The notes under the pieces were generated by a model. That model was given only the letters and a program-made list of their open reading frames with translations. It ran no database searches and had not been told where the DNA came from. A DNA stretch of 64,000 bases, taken from the NCBI RefSeq assembly GCF_019049285.1, contig NZ_JAGMUL010000083.1, positions 30,960 to 94,959 on the forward strand, given 5' to 3'. The translations under genes were made by a program, and so were the position numbers. Position 1 is the stretch's first letter. Every line of letters begins with the position of its first letter. Shown piece after piece: positions 19,774 to 28,287 of this stretch. The DNA is from Streptomyces sp. AC550_RSS872 (GTDB lineage Bacteria > Actinomycetota > Actinomycetes > Streptomycetales > Streptomycetaceae).

Positions 19774-21735
19774 TCAGCCGTTCTTGATGCGGTTGGTCAG
19801 CTCGGTGACCTGGTTGTAGATGGAGCGCCGCTCGGCCATCAGATTGCGGATCTTGCGGTCGGCGTGCATCACCGTGGTGTGGTCGCGGCCGCCGAACAGC
19901 GCGCCGATCTTCGGCAGCGACAGGTCCGTGAGCTCGCGGCACAGGTACATGGCGATCTGCCGGGCCGTGACGAGGGCGCGGCCGCGTGAGGTGCCGCACA
20001 GGTCCTCGACGGTCAGGCCGAAGTAGTCGGCGGTCGCGCTCATGATGGCCGTGGAGGTGATCTCGGGAGCCGAGTCCTCGCCACCGGGGATCAGGTCCTT
20101 CAGGACGATCTCCGTCAGGCCCAGGTCCACCGGCTGCCGGTTGAGCGACGCGAAGGCCGTCACCCGGATCAGCGCGCCCTCCAGCTCGCGGATGTTGCGC
20201 GAGATGCGGGAGGCGATGAACTCCAGGACCTCCGGCGGGGCGTTGAGCTGCTCCTGGACCGCCTTCTTGCGGAGGATCGCGATACGCGTCTCCAGCTCGG
20301 GCGGCTGTACGTCGGTGATCAGGCCCCACTCGAAACGGTTCCGCAGCCGGTCCTCCAGCGTGACCAGCTGCTTGGGCGGCCGGTCGCTGGAGAGGACGAT
20401 CTGCTTGTTGGCGTTGTGGAGTGTGTTGAAGGTGTGGAAGAACTCCTCCTGCGTCGACTCCTTGTCCGCGAGGAACTGGATGTCGTCGACGAGCAGGATG
20501 TCCATCTCGCGGTAGCGCTTGCGGAAGCTGTCGCCCTTGCCGTCGCGGATGGAGTTGATGAACTCGTTGGTGAACTCCTCGGAGCTCACATATCGCACGC
20601 GTGTGCCTGGGTAGAGGCTGCGCGCGTAGTGCCCGATCGCGTGCAGCAGGTGTGTCTTGCCGAGGCCCGACTCCCCGTAGATGAAGAGGGGGTTGTACGC
20701 CTTGGCGGGAGCCTCGGCGACGGCGACGGCGGCCGCGTGGGCGAAGCGGTTGGAGGCGCCGATGACGAACGTGTCGAAGAGGTACTTCGGGTTCAGGCGC
20801 GCGGTGGGCTCACCGGGGCCGGCGGCCGGTGCGGGCTGTGCGGCCAGGGGGCCGGGGGCGCCGGTGGTCGGCAGGTTCGCGCCGACGGGGCCGCCGCGGT
20901 GCACATGACCGGAGCCGGGGGGCGGGTCGGGCAGGTCGCGGCGTGCGTCGCGGTCGTAGTCGGCGCGCGGCTGGTCGTAGTCGGGCCGCTGCTGCTCGTA
21001 CTCGGGGCGGTGCTGGTCGTAGTCGGGCCGCTGCTGCTCGTACTCGGGGCGGTGCTGGTCGCGGTCAGGACGGTGCTGCTCGTAGTCGGAGCGGTGGCCG
21101 TCGTAGGACGGGCGTTCCATCCGCTGCGGGCGGTAATCCTGGGTGGGCGCGCCGTAGGAGTCCTGTGCGTACGAGTCCTGTGACGGCGATGCGTACGGGT
21201 CTCGCTCCGGGAAGCCGAGTCGCTGCTGCTGCCAGCCGTAGTCGTCCTGGGTCGGGCGGGGCCAGCTGCCGGGGGTGGGCTCGGGGCGCTGGTACTCGTT
21301 CGGGTAGGCCGGGCGGGCGGTGGGCAGCGGGTCGTTGGGTGTGCCGGTCCCGCGGTCGTCGGCGCGGTGGCGGCCGTAGCCGTCGTACGAGGGGAGCTCG
21401 GGCTCCTCGTAGCGGGGCTGGGGCGGGGTGGGGGGTGCGGGTGGGGCGGGGGGTTCGCCGGCGGAGTCGTCGACGGTGATCGCGATGCGGATCGGGCGGC
21501 CGCATTCGCGGCTCAGGGTCTCGCTGACGATGGGGGCCAGACGGCCCTCCAGTACGCCCTTCGCAAATTCGTTCGGTACGGCGAGGAGGGCGGTGTCCGC
21601 CACCAGCGCGAGCGGCTGGCAGCGGCGGATCCAGTGTTCGTCCTTGACCTCGACGCCCTGCCCGCGGCCCTCACCGAGGAGATGCTCGAGTACTCGTGGC
21701 CACACTGCGGCAAGATCGGCAGGTACGTCAGCCAC
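19774..21735 (-). CDS. dnaA: chromosomal replication initiator DnaA
   Basis: 653 residues, GTG start. Domain I (~1-95) is the DnaB/helper interaction part (WPRVLEHLLGEG). Domain II (~95-300) is very long, Pro/Tyr/Asp/Gln/Arg-rich and repetitive, as in other streptomycetes. Domain III (AAA+) has Walker A GESGLGKTHLLHAIGHYA and Walker B ILLVDDIQFLADK. Domain IV ends with the DNA-binding signature GALFGGRDHTTVMHADRKI. It binds the boxes at oriC, melts the DNA and recruits DnaB. It is read toward oriC. Two DnaA boxes overlap or precede its promoter, indicating autoregulation. Confidence 0.98.
   Translation of the reverse strand: MADVPADLAAVWPRVLEHLLGEGRGQGVEVKDEHWIRRCQPLALVADTALLAVPNEFAKGVLEGRLAPIVSETLSRECGRPIRIAITVDDSAGEPPAPPAPPTPPQPRYEEPELPSYDGYGRHRADDRGTGTPNDPLPTARPAYPNEYQRPEPTPGSWPRPTQDDYGWQQQRLGFPERDPYASPSQDSYAQDSYGAPTQDYRPQRMERPSYDGHRSDYEQHRPDRDQHRPEYEQQRPDYDQHRPEYEQQRPDYDQPRADYDRDARRDLPDPPPGSGHVHRGGPVGANLPTTGAPGPLAAQPAPAAGPGEPTARLNPKYLFDTFVIGASNRFAHAAAVAVAEAPAKAYNPLFIYGESGLGKTHLLHAIGHYARSLYPGTRVRYVSSEEFTNEFINSIRDGKGDSFRKRYREMDILLVDDIQFLADKESTQEEFFHTFNTLHNANKQIVLSSDRPPKQLVTLEDRLRNRFEWGLITDVQPPELETRIAILRKKAVQEQLNAPPEVLEFIASRISRNIRELEGALIRVTAFASLNRQPVDLGLTEIVLKDLIPGGEDSAPEITSTAIMSATADYFGLTVEDLCGTSRGRALVTARQIAMYLCRELTDLSLPKIGALFGGRDHTTVMHADRKIRNLMAERRSIYNQVTELTNRIKNG
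20971..21054 (-). repeat. perfect 42-bp tandem duplication in dnaA domain II
   Basis: Two identical 42-bp units abut at 21012/21013 and a degenerate third follows. In protein they give alternating YEQQRPDYDQHRPE-like 14-residue units in the flexible linker of DnaA. Confidence 0.85.
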
Positions 21736-21845
21736 AGGGCACGCTCTCTCACGGGTCCCACGAACGTGTGATGGTGGGACGGGTCGGGATTCAAAAGGGG
21801 TGGAGCCAGAATCAAGGGGACAAGGGAACGAATCGGAGTTCAGCC

Positions 21846-21900
21846 ACGGTAGTCAGCGCGGCGGGTGCGGTTCAAGTTGTTGTCCCCAGGCTGTGGATAG
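21846..21900 (-). promoter_or_regulatory. dnaA promoter and DnaA boxes
   Basis: On the minus strand TTGAAC (21875-21870), an 18-bp spacer and TACCGT (21851-21846) form a vegetative promoter ~110 bp upstream of dnaA. Immediately upstream are TTGTCCCCA (21879-21887) and TGTGGATAG (21892-21900), two DnaA-box relatives in opposite orientation. DnaA bound here would sit at the -35 region. Confidence 0.75.
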
Positions 21901-21921
21901 TGTCTCCCCTTGGCCTCCGGT

Positions 21922-21951
21922 TTGACCGGATGGCGCAGCCGCGCGTACCGT
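21922..21951 (+). promoter_or_regulatory. rpmH operon promoter
   Basis: TTGACC (21922-21927), an 18-bp spacer and TACCGT (21946-21951) match the HrdB-type consensus and use the same -10 as the divergent dnaA promoter. Confidence 0.7.
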
Positions 21952-22117
21952 AACCAGGTCGAGTTGTCGATGGCTGCTGCCGCCTGCCTCCGATGGGCAC
22001 AGATCGCCTCGGGTGATCGGGAAGCGGTGCACTCGGGCGTAACGCGAGCTACTCGTGGGCGCACGGTGACAGCCAGGACGGCACCCGCCGAACACCGATT
22101 TCTTCTGGAGCCCCCGA

Positions 22118-22255
22118 GTGAGCAAGCGCACCTTCCAGCCGAACAACCGTCGTCGCGCGAAGACCCACGGCTTCCGGCTGCGTATGCGCACCCGTGCCGG
22201 CCGCGCGATTCTCGCGTCCCGCCGTAGCAAGGGTCGCGCCCGTCTGTCCGCCTGA
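22118..22255 (+). CDS. rpmH: 50S ribosomal protein L34
   Basis: 45 residues from a GTG with GGAG 8 bp upstream. The sequence SKRTFQPNNRRRAKTHGFRL, RMRTRAGRAILASRRSKGR is the complete, strongly basic L34. It starts the rpmH-rnpA-yidD-yidC-khpB-rsmG-parAB series, as in nearly all bacteria, and its 3' end lies 21 bp before rnpA. Confidence 0.97.
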   Translation: MSKRTFQPNNRRRAKTHGFRLRMRTRAGRAILASRRSKGRARLSA

Positions 22256-22276
22256 TTCCGATCAGGTCATGACGTC

Positions 22277-22648
22277 GTGCTGCCCACCGAGAACCGGCTG
22301 AGGCGGCGCGAGGACTTCGCGACCGCGGTACGACGGGGTCGCCGGGCAGGACGCCCGACACTCGTCGTCCACCTTCGTAGCGGTGCCACGGACCCGCACG
22401 CGTCTGGGGAGAGCGCTCCCCGGACACGTGCGGGTTTCGTCGTGAGCAAGGCTGTGGGTGGTGCGGTCGTGCGGAACACAGTGAAGCGCCGGCTTCGCCA
22501 TCTGATGCGCGACCGAGTCGACCAGCTGCCCCCCGGTAGCCTGGTAGTCGTACGAGCGCTGCCCGGTGCGGGTGACGCCGACCATGCACAGCTGGCCCGA
22601 GACCTGGATGCCGCTCTGCAGCGGCTCCTGGGAGGGGGCGCGCGATGA
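22277..22648 (+). CDS. rnpA: ribonuclease P protein component
   Basis: 123 residues, GTG start. The family pattern LPTENRLRRREDFATAVRRG, GFVVSKAVGGAVVRNTVKRR (the RNR motif) and LRHLMRD is intact. It binds the RNase P RNA and helps mature tRNA 5' ends. The last codons overlap the yidD start by 4 bp. Confidence 0.97.
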   Translation: MLPTENRLRRREDFATAVRRGRRAGRPTLVVHLRSGATDPHASGESAPRTRAGFVVSKAVGGAVVRNTVKRRLRHLMRDRVDQLPPGSLVVVRALPGAGDADHAQLARDLDAALQRLLGGGAR

Positions 22649-22998
22649 AGTACCCACTGCTGGCTCTGATCAAGCTGTACCAGTGGACGATCAGTCCGCT
22701 GCTCGGGCCGGTGTGCAAGTACTACCCGTCGTGTTCCCATTACGGCTACACGGCGATCGACCGGCACGGTGCGATCAAGGGCACGGCGCTCACCGCCTGG
22801 CGCATCTTGCGGTGCAATCCGTGGTCGCTGGGTGGTGTGGACCATGTCCCGCCACGCAAGCGCCCGCGGTGGCACGAGATGCTGCGGGGCGCTTGGCGCG
22901 CACGCAAGGGCGGGCCCTCCGCCGCCGAAACGGCCACCGAAGAGAATGTTCCTTCGAGCCCGGCCGCAGAGACCTCGCCCCATGCCCAAGGAGCATGA
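22645..22998 (+). CDS. yidD: membrane protein insertion efficiency factor YidD
   Basis: 117 residues. The core ALIKLYQWTISPLLGPVCKY, YPSCSHYGYTAIDRHGAIKG and RCNPWSLGGVDHVP is the classic YidD with its three conserved Cys. A ~35-residue hydrophilic tail is added. It is a membrane-associated helper of YidC, whose gene follows after 3 bp. The ATGA overlap with rnpA implies coupled translation. Confidence 0.96.
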   Translation: MKYPLLALIKLYQWTISPLLGPVCKYYPSCSHYGYTAIDRHGAIKGTALTAWRILRCNPWSLGGVDHVPPRKRPRWHEMLRGAWRARKGGPSAAETATEENVPSSPAAETSPHAQGA

Positions 22999-23001
22999 TT
23001 A

Positions 23002-24273
23002 GTGGACACGATTGCCAGCCTCTTCAGCTTCATCACGACACCCGTCTCATGGGTCATCGTCCAGTTCCACAAGGTGTACGGCGCCATCTTCGGCCCTGAC
23101 ACCGGGTGGGCCTGGGGCCTGTCCATCGTGTCCCTGGTGATCCTGATCCGTATCTGCCTGATCCCGCTCTTTGTGAAGCAGATCAAGGCGACCCGGGCCA
23201 TGCAGACGCTCCAGCCCGAGATGAAGAAGATCCAGGAGCGCTACAAGAACGACAAGCAGCGTCAGTCCGAAGAGATGATGAAGCTGTACAAGGAGACGGG
23301 CACCAACCCGCTCTCCTCGTGCCTTCCCATCCTGGCGCAGTCGCCGTTCTTCTTCGCCCTGTACCACGTGCTCAACAGCATCGCTAACAACGACACCATC
23401 GGTGTCATCAACGAAAGCCTGCTGAAGAGCGCGCAGCAGGCGCATATCTTCGGGGCCCCGCTGGCCGCGAAGTTCACCGACAGCGCCTCGGACGTCGCTG
23501 CCCTCGAGGCCTCGCTGACCACGGTCCGGATCGTCACCGCGGTCATGATCGTCCTGATGTCGGCGTCGCAGTTCTACACGCAGCGTCAGCTGATGACGAA
23601 GAACGTCGACACCACGGTGAAAACGCCGTTCATGCAGCAGCAGAAGATGCTGATGTACGTCTTCCCGGTCATGTTCGCCGTCTTCGGTATCAACTTCCCG
23701 GTCGGTGTCCTCGTCTACTGGCTGACCACCAACGTGTGGACCATGGGCCAGCAGATGTACGTCATCCGCAACAACCCGACGCCGGGTTCCAAGGCCCAGG
23801 CCGCGTACCTGGAGCGTCTCACCAAGCACGTCACGCAGCACGGCAAGGCCCGCAAGCGCAGCGAGCGCGTCATCATCAAGGCGATCGTCGCCAAGGGCCG
23901 TGACCGTAACGAGTACGAGCGCAAGTTCATCAACGGCCTGAGCAAGGCGGGTCTCGCGGCGCAGGGCGACGGCAGTGTGGTGAAGAGCGAGGGTTCTGTC
24001 GCCACCGTGACCGAGGACGGTACGCCGACCACGGCTGGTACCCCCAAGCGTCAGCAGCCGAAGCGGCAGAGCAAGTCCCAGCGTCAGTCCGGTGGTGCGA
24101 AGCAGGCCGGTGAGCCGACCACCTCGCTTCAGAAGTCCGACGAACCCGAGGACGCCAAGCCCGACGCTGTCAAGAAGGCCGCGCAGAAGCCCGGCGGCGG
24201 CACCCGCAGCAAGGCCCAGTCCGGGCAGCGCAAGGGCGGCCCGCAGCGCCCCAAGTCCCCGTCCAAGAAGTAA
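23002..24273 (+). CDS. yidC: membrane protein insertase YidC
   Basis: 423 residues, GTG start. It is the Gram-positive short form without the large periplasmic domain. There are membrane segments near residues 10-60 (WGLSIVSLVILIRICLIPLF), ~110, ~175-190 and ~215-245. The charged cytoplasmic loop is QIKATRAMQTLQPEMKKIQ. The last ~130 residues are a basic Lys/Gln-rich tail that may contact ribosomes. It inserts membrane proteins alone or with SecYEG. It lacks the lipobox typical of Gram-positive YidC lipoproteins. Confidence 0.96.
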   Translation: MDTIASLFSFITTPVSWVIVQFHKVYGAIFGPDTGWAWGLSIVSLVILIRICLIPLFVKQIKATRAMQTLQPEMKKIQERYKNDKQRQSEEMMKLYKETGTNPLSSCLPILAQSPFFFALYHVLNSIANNDTIGVINESLLKSAQQAHIFGAPLAAKFTDSASDVAALEASLTTVRIVTAVMIVLMSASQFYTQRQLMTKNVDTTVKTPFMQQQKMLMYVFPVMFAVFGINFPVGVLVYWLTTNVWTMGQQMYVIRNNPTPGSKAQAAYLERLTKHVTQHGKARKRSERVIIKAIVAKGRDRNEYERKFINGLSKAGLAAQGDGSVVKSEGSVATVTEDGTPTTAGTPKRQQPKRQSKSQRQSGGAKQAGEPTTSLQKSDEPEDAKPDAVKKAAQKPGGGTRSKAQSGQRKGGPQRPKSPSKK

Positions 24274-24288
24274 GAAGGAGCCCATCCC

Positions 24289-24801
24289 GTGACGGAAGGC
24301 ACCACCTCCGCCGCTGCCGAGGGTGCAGACACCCTGACCCGCCTGGAGCAGGAGGGCGAGATCGCGGCGGATTACCTCGAGGGTCTGCTCGACATCGCCG
24401 ATCTCGACGGCGACATCGACATGGACGTCGAGGCCGACCGCGCCGCTGTCTCGATCATCAGCGACGCGGGCAGCCGAGACCTGCAGAAGCTGGTCGGGCG
24501 TGACGGCGAGGTGCTGGAGGCATTGCAGGAGCTCACGCGCCTGGCCGTGCACCGGGAGACCGGGGACCGCAGCCGGCTGATGCTGGACATCGCGGGCTAC
24601 CGGGCCCAGAAGCGCACCGAGCTCTCCGAGCTGGGTGCCAAGGCCGCCGCCGAGGCCAAGAGCACGGGCGAGCCCGTGAAGCTGAAGCCGATGACGCCGT
24701 TCGAGCGCAAGGTCGTGCACGACGCGGTCAAGTCCGCGGGCCTGCGCAGCGAGTCCGAGGGCGAGGAACCGCAGCGGTTCGTCGTCGTGCTCCCCGCCTG
24801 A
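24289..24801 (+). CDS. KhpB/Jag family RNA-binding protein (KH and R3H)
   Basis: 170 residues, GTG start 15 bp after yidC with AAGGAG in front. The order is a KH-type domain (~30-105; VEADRAAVSIISD, LVGRDGEVLEALQELTRLAV) then an R3H domain (~105-170; RLMLDIAGYRAQKR, PFERKVVHDAVKSAGLRSES). The N-terminal Jag domain of Firmicutes is absent. It binds RNA in the cytosol, and its constant place after yidC suggests a link to membrane protein synthesis or cell-wall growth. Confidence 0.92.
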   Translation: MTEGTTSAAAEGADTLTRLEQEGEIAADYLEGLLDIADLDGDIDMDVEADRAAVSIISDAGSRDLQKLVGRDGEVLEALQELTRLAVHRETGDRSRLMLDIAGYRAQKRTELSELGAKAAAEAKSTGEPVKLKPMTPFERKVVHDAVKSAGLRSESEGEEPQRFVVVLPA

Positions 24802-24819
24802 TCGGCCCGTTCGTTCCCC

Positions 24820-24847
24820 CGGCCCCGTCTGCCCGCAGGCGGGGCCG
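24820..24847 (+). terminator. hairpin between khpB and rsmG
   Basis: GGCCCCG and CGGGGCC flank an inner CTGC/GCAG stem, followed by GAACTTTGTC. It may attenuate transcription into rsmG. Confidence 0.65.
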
Positions 24848-24923
24848 AACTTTGTCAGCCTGATAGTTCTGGTGGTTCTGGTGTCGGCGTTCAGTGCGCC
24901 GACGGTACGGAAGGACGGTCCCC

Positions 24924-25640
24924 GTGACGGAGGCAGCGGAGCTTCCCCCTGCGCCCGAGCAGGCACGTGAGGTGTTCGGCGATCGCTTCGCTGATGCGGT
25001 CCGCTACGCCGAACTGCTCGCCGAGGCGGGTGTGCAGCGTGGTCTGATCGGCCCACGTGAGGTGCCCCGCCTGTGGGAGCGGCATCTGCTGAACTGTGCG
25101 GTGCTCTCCGAGGTCGTGCCCGAGAGTGTGACGGTGTGCGACGTCGGCTCGGGCGCGGGCCTGCCCGGCATTCCCCTGGCCCTGGTCCGGGAGGACCTGA
25201 AGATCACGCTGCTGGAGCCCCTGCTGCGGCGTACGAACTTCCTGACAGAGGTCGTGGAGCTGCTGGGGCTGGATCATGTGACGGTCGTCCGTGGGCGTGC
25301 CGAGGAGGTCATGGGGAAGCTGCCGCCGGTGCATGTGGTGACCGCACGTGCGGTGGCACCGCTGGACCGGTTGGCCACCTGGGGCATCCCGTTGCTGCGC
25401 CCGTACGGCGAGATGCTCGCCCTCAAGGGCGACACTGCCGAGGAAGAGCTGAAGAGCGCGTCGACCGCCCTGAGCAAGCTTGGTGCGGTGGAGACGTCGA
25501 TCCTGCATGTGGGTGACGGCGTCGTGGATCCTCTGTCGACAGTCGTGCGGGTCGAGGTCGGGGAGAGTCCGGGCGGTGTGCGGTTCGCTGCGAAGCGGGC
25601 CAAGGCGGCGAGGACGGGGCGGGCGCGGCGCCGACGCTGA
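24924..25640 (+). CDS. rsmG: 16S rRNA (guanine527-N7)-methyltransferase
   Basis: 238 residues from the GTG at 24924 (AAGGAC upstream). The SAM site is VTVCDVGSGAGLPGIPLALV. LWERHLLNCAVL near the N-terminus and VTARAVAPLDRLATW further on are family hallmarks. It methylates G527 of 16S rRNA; loss gives low-level streptomycin resistance and antibiotic overproduction in Streptomyces. It comes before parA as in most bacteria. The C-terminus ends in a basic Arg-rich tail. Confidence 0.96.
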   Translation: MTEAAELPPAPEQAREVFGDRFADAVRYAELLAEAGVQRGLIGPREVPRLWERHLLNCAVLSEVVPESVTVCDVGSGAGLPGIPLALVREDLKITLLEPLLRRTNFLTEVVELLGLDHVTVVRGRAEEVMGKLPPVHVVTARAVAPLDRLATWGIPLLRPYGEMLALKGDTAEEELKSASTALSKLGAVETSILHVGDGVVDPLSTVVRVEVGESPGGVRFAAKRAKAARTGRARRRR

Positions 25641-25733
25641 TCCGTCCTGACGACGAGACGTACTCCACACAAGCTGGCAAACCTACCCATGCCGGAGTGT
25701 CGCGACAGATCAGCGACGGCGCCTGTGCATCGT

Positions 25734-25747
25734 GTTTCACGTGAAAC
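25734..25747. promoter_or_regulatory. parS site 1
   Basis: A perfect 14-bp GTTTCACGTGAAAC palindrome in the rsmG-parA gap, upstream of the chosen parA start. Confidence 0.95.
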
Positions 25748-25875
25748 GTCGCTCACTGCTGCACGGCATCATCAGTCGTGGCCGCGCCGCGGCCGAACCT
25801 CGGGACCGAAAGCCCCTCGGTTCTCTCGGAGAGGGTGCTTCTGACGACACTCCGTCCCCCTTGAGGGGCACGGAG

Positions 25876-25902
25876 TTGTCCACAGAGGTGGATTTCTCCA
25901 CA
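25876..25902 (+). promoter_or_regulatory. two DnaA boxes upstream of parA
   Basis: TTGTCCACA (25876-25884, perfect consensus) and TTCTCCACA (25894-25902, one change) lie 37-63 bp before the ATG at 25939. This argues that the region is a control region rather than parA coding sequence. Confidence 0.7.
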
Positions 25903-25938
25903 GAACACCAGGCCTCACTGGTTCACGACCCCGAAGAC

Positions 25939-27012
25939 ATGGGAGGCTCTGTTCACTGCGAGCCTGAAGTCGAGGAGAGTGAATCCGTGCGGTCCGACGC
26001 CAACATCGCGGGACCGATGACCGATCCGGTCCCCGGTCCCCGTACCGAGTCGACGGGGGAGGATGTTTCACGTGAAACACCGCCCCCGATGGACGACACT
26101 CCCATCGGTCGTGCTGCCCAACTGGCGGTGGAGGCTCTAGGTCGCGCCGGCGAGGGCCTGCCACGGCCCGAGCAGACCCGCGTCATCGTGGTCGCCAACC
26201 AGAAGGGGGGCGTGGGCAAGACGACGACGACCGTCAACCTTGCCGCATCGCTGGCTCTTCATGGTGGCCGCGTGCTGGTCATCGACCTCGACCCGCAGGG
26301 CAACGCATCCACTGCCCTGGGGATCGATCATCACGCCGAAGTCCCTTCCATCTACGACGTGTTGGTCGAGAGCAAGCCGCTTGCGGAAGTCGTCCAGCCG
26401 GTCCCTGATGTCGAGGGTCTCTTCTGCGCCCCTGCCACGATCGATCTCGCCGGTGCGGAGATCGAGCTGGTGTCTCTGGTGGCGCGCGAGAGCCGACTCC
26501 AGCGGGCGATTCAGGCTTACGAGCAGCCGCTGGACTACGTCCTCATCGACTGCCCGCCCTCGCTCGGCCTGCTGACGGTCAATGCGCTGGTGGCCGGGCA
26601 GGAGGTCCTGATTCCCATCCAGTGCGAGTACTACGCGCTGGAGGGCCTGGGTCAGCTGCTGCGGAACGTCGACCTGGTACGGGGACACCTCAACCCCACT
26701 CTGCACGTCTCGACGATCCTGCTCACGATGTACGACGGCCGGACGCGGCTCGCGTCCCAGGTCGCGGACGAGGTGCGCACCCACTTCGGTGACGAGGTGC
26801 TGAAGACCAGCATTCCCCGCTCGGTCCGTATCTCCGAGGCGCCGAGCTATGGGCAGACGGTCCTGACTTACGATCCAGGATCGAGCGGTGCCTTGTCGTA
26901 TCTTGAGGCGGCACGAGAAATCGCGCTGAAGGGTGTCGGCGTCAGTTACGACCCGACCCACGCCCACTTCGGCGCCCAGAGCAATCCAAGCATGGCGGAG
27001 GGGATCCAGTGA
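25939..27012 (+). CDS. parA: chromosome partitioning ATPase ParA
   Basis: 357 residues from the ATG at 25939. A GTG at 25987 with GAGGAG 9 bp upstream is an equally good or better start (341 residues). The frame is open back to 25732, but that part holds parS and DnaA boxes. The N-terminal ~80 residues are acidic and variable. The deviant Walker A is VVANQKGGVGKTTTTVNLAA (~90), followed by DLDPQGNASTALG and LIDCPPSLGLLTVNAL. It forms ATP-dependent dimers that guide ParB-oriC complexes; in Streptomyces it acts at the hyphal tip and in sporulation. A second parS lies within the coding region. Confidence 0.95.
   Translation: MGGSVHCEPEVEESESVRSDANIAGPMTDPVPGPRTESTGEDVSRETPPPMDDTPIGRAAQLAVEALGRAGEGLPRPEQTRVIVVANQKGGVGKTTTTVNLAASLALHGGRVLVIDLDPQGNASTALGIDHHAEVPSIYDVLVESKPLAEVVQPVPDVEGLFCAPATIDLAGAEIELVSLVARESRLQRAIQAYEQPLDYVLIDCPPSLGLLTVNALVAGQEVLIPIQCEYYALEGLGQLLRNVDLVRGHLNPTLHVSTILLTMYDGRTRLASQVADEVRTHFGDEVLKTSIPRSVRISEAPSYGQTVLTYDPGSSGALSYLEAAREIALKGVGVSYDPTHAHFGAQSNPSMAEGIQ
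26065..26078. promoter_or_regulatory. parS site 2 (inside parA)
   Basis: A perfect GTTTCACGTGAAAC inside the parA coding region, read as the codons VSRET of the variable N-terminus. Confidence 0.95.
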
Positions 27013-28115
27013 GCGAGCGACGGAGGGGGTTGGGCCGTGGTCTCGGCGCACTGATCCCTGCTGCACCGACTGAGAAGACGGTGCCCCCTGCTGCCATGGG
27101 AGGGGCTGCTTCCCCGTCTCCGGCTGCCATTCCGGTGCTGAGCGAGCGAGGGGTGGCCGCAGCCAAGGTGGCCACACTGCCGCCTGTTTCACATGAAACC
27201 GAGGAGTCGGCACCGCACGGACCTCACGGTGCCGTGGAGACGCCCGCACCTCCCATGGGCGCCCACTTCGCGGAGATCCCCCTTGAGGCGATCACGCCGA
27301 ACCCGCGGCAGCCGCGTGAGGTCTTCGATGAGGATGCGCTGCAAGAACTTGTCACCTCCATCCAGGAGGTCGGGCTCCTCCAGCCGATCGTCGTACGGCA
27401 GATCGGCCCCGCACGCTACGAGCTCATCATGGGCGAGCGGCGCTGGCGTGCCTGCCGCGAGGCCGGCCTCGAGGCGATCCCGGCGATCGTGCGGGCCACG
27501 GACGACGAGAAGCTTCTCCTGGATGCCCTCCTGGAGAACCTGCACCGGGCTCAGCTGAATCCGATCGAAGAGGCGGCTGCCTACGATCAGCTGCTGAAGG
27601 ACTTCAACTGCACGCACGACCAGTTGGCGGACCGTATCGGCCGTTCGCGCCCGCAGGTCTCCAACACCCTGCGTCTGCTGAAGCTCTCGCCCAAGGTCCA
27701 GAACCGGGTGGCCGCCGGTGTGCTCTCCGCCGGGCATGCGCGGGCCCTCCTCTCGGTCGACGATCCGGAGGAGCAGGAGCGGCTGGCCTACCGGGTGGTG
27801 GCCGAGGGGCTCTCGGTCCGCTCCGTCGAAGAGATCGTGACCCTGATGGGCTCCCGCCCGCAGAAGACCCAGCGCTCCAGGGGGCCACGGGCCGGATCCG
27901 TGCCCTCCCCGGCGCTGTCCGACCTCGCGACCCGTCTCTCGGACCGCTTCGAGACACGGGTGAAGGTCGAACTGGGCCAGAAGAAGGGCAAGATCACGGT
28001 CGAGTTCGCCTCCCCGGACGACCTTGAGCGGATCCTCAGTACGCTCGCTCCGGGCGAGAAGCTGGCTCTGCAGAAGAGTCTTCTGGACGGTGACACGGAC
28101 GAAACCGAGCTCTGA
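27009..28115 (+). CDS. parB: chromosome partitioning protein ParB (CTPase)
   Basis: 368 residues, GTG start overlapping the parA stop by 4 bp. The N-terminal ~90 residues are Pro/Ala-rich. The ParB/Srx CTP-binding fold follows with NPRQPREVFDEDALQELVTS, GLLQPIVVR and the GERRWRA motif. The central HTH is LADRIGRSRPQVSNTLRLLK and the C-terminal dimerisation part ends in KITVEFASPDDLERIL. It loads at parS as a CTP-driven clamp, spreads and recruits SMC and ParA. A near-perfect parS (27186) lies in its own gene. Confidence 0.97.
   Translation: MSERRRGLGRGLGALIPAAPTEKTVPPAAMGGAASPSPAAIPVLSERGVAAAKVATLPPVSHETEESAPHGPHGAVETPAPPMGAHFAEIPLEAITPNPRQPREVFDEDALQELVTSIQEVGLLQPIVVRQIGPARYELIMGERRWRACREAGLEAIPAIVRATDDEKLLLDALLENLHRAQLNPIEEAAAYDQLLKDFNCTHDQLADRIGRSRPQVSNTLRLLKLSPKVQNRVAAGVLSAGHARALLSVDDPEEQERLAYRVVAEGLSVRSVEEIVTLMGSRPQKTQRSRGPRAGSVPSPALSDLATRLSDRFETRVKVELGQKKGKITVEFASPDDLERILSTLAPGEKLALQKSLLDGDTDETEL
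27186..27199. promoter_or_regulatory. near-match parS inside parB
   Basis: GTTTCACATGAAAC differs from the consensus at one position of the central CACGTG, breaking the palindrome. It may be a weak or decayed site. Confidence 0.6.
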
Positions 28116-28150
28116 GGCTCGGCCAGCCAGGTCTCCTCCCGGCCATCCAT

Positions 28151-28188
28151 GCGGGCCGTGTCCGGTGTGTACCGGAACACGGCCCGCA
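28151..28188 (+). terminator. parAB terminator
   Basis: The arms GCGGGCCGTGTTCCGGT-type and their complement pair over about 15 bp (28151-28167 with 28171-28187), followed by ACTTTGCTTT. Confidence 0.85.
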
Positions 28189-28287
28189 CTTTGCTTTCTG
28201 GCGGTATCGAGGGAATCGCTTCGTGGATACGATGCGTTCGGGTATGGCGCATCCACCTGGCAAGACCTCTTAGGGGAGGCGGGGTCC

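Larger units (their letters stand above)
21736..22117. other. divergent dnaA/rpmH control region
   Basis: These 382 bp contain the leftward dnaA promoter with its DnaA boxes and the rightward rpmH promoter, listed separately. The rpmH leader is about 160 nt long. No gene is seen. Confidence 0.7.

Noticed and set aside
25732..25938. N-terminal extension of parA beginning at a GTG at 25732
   Set aside because: The stretch carries a parS site and two DnaA boxes and no strong ribosome site, so it is more likely regulatory DNA.
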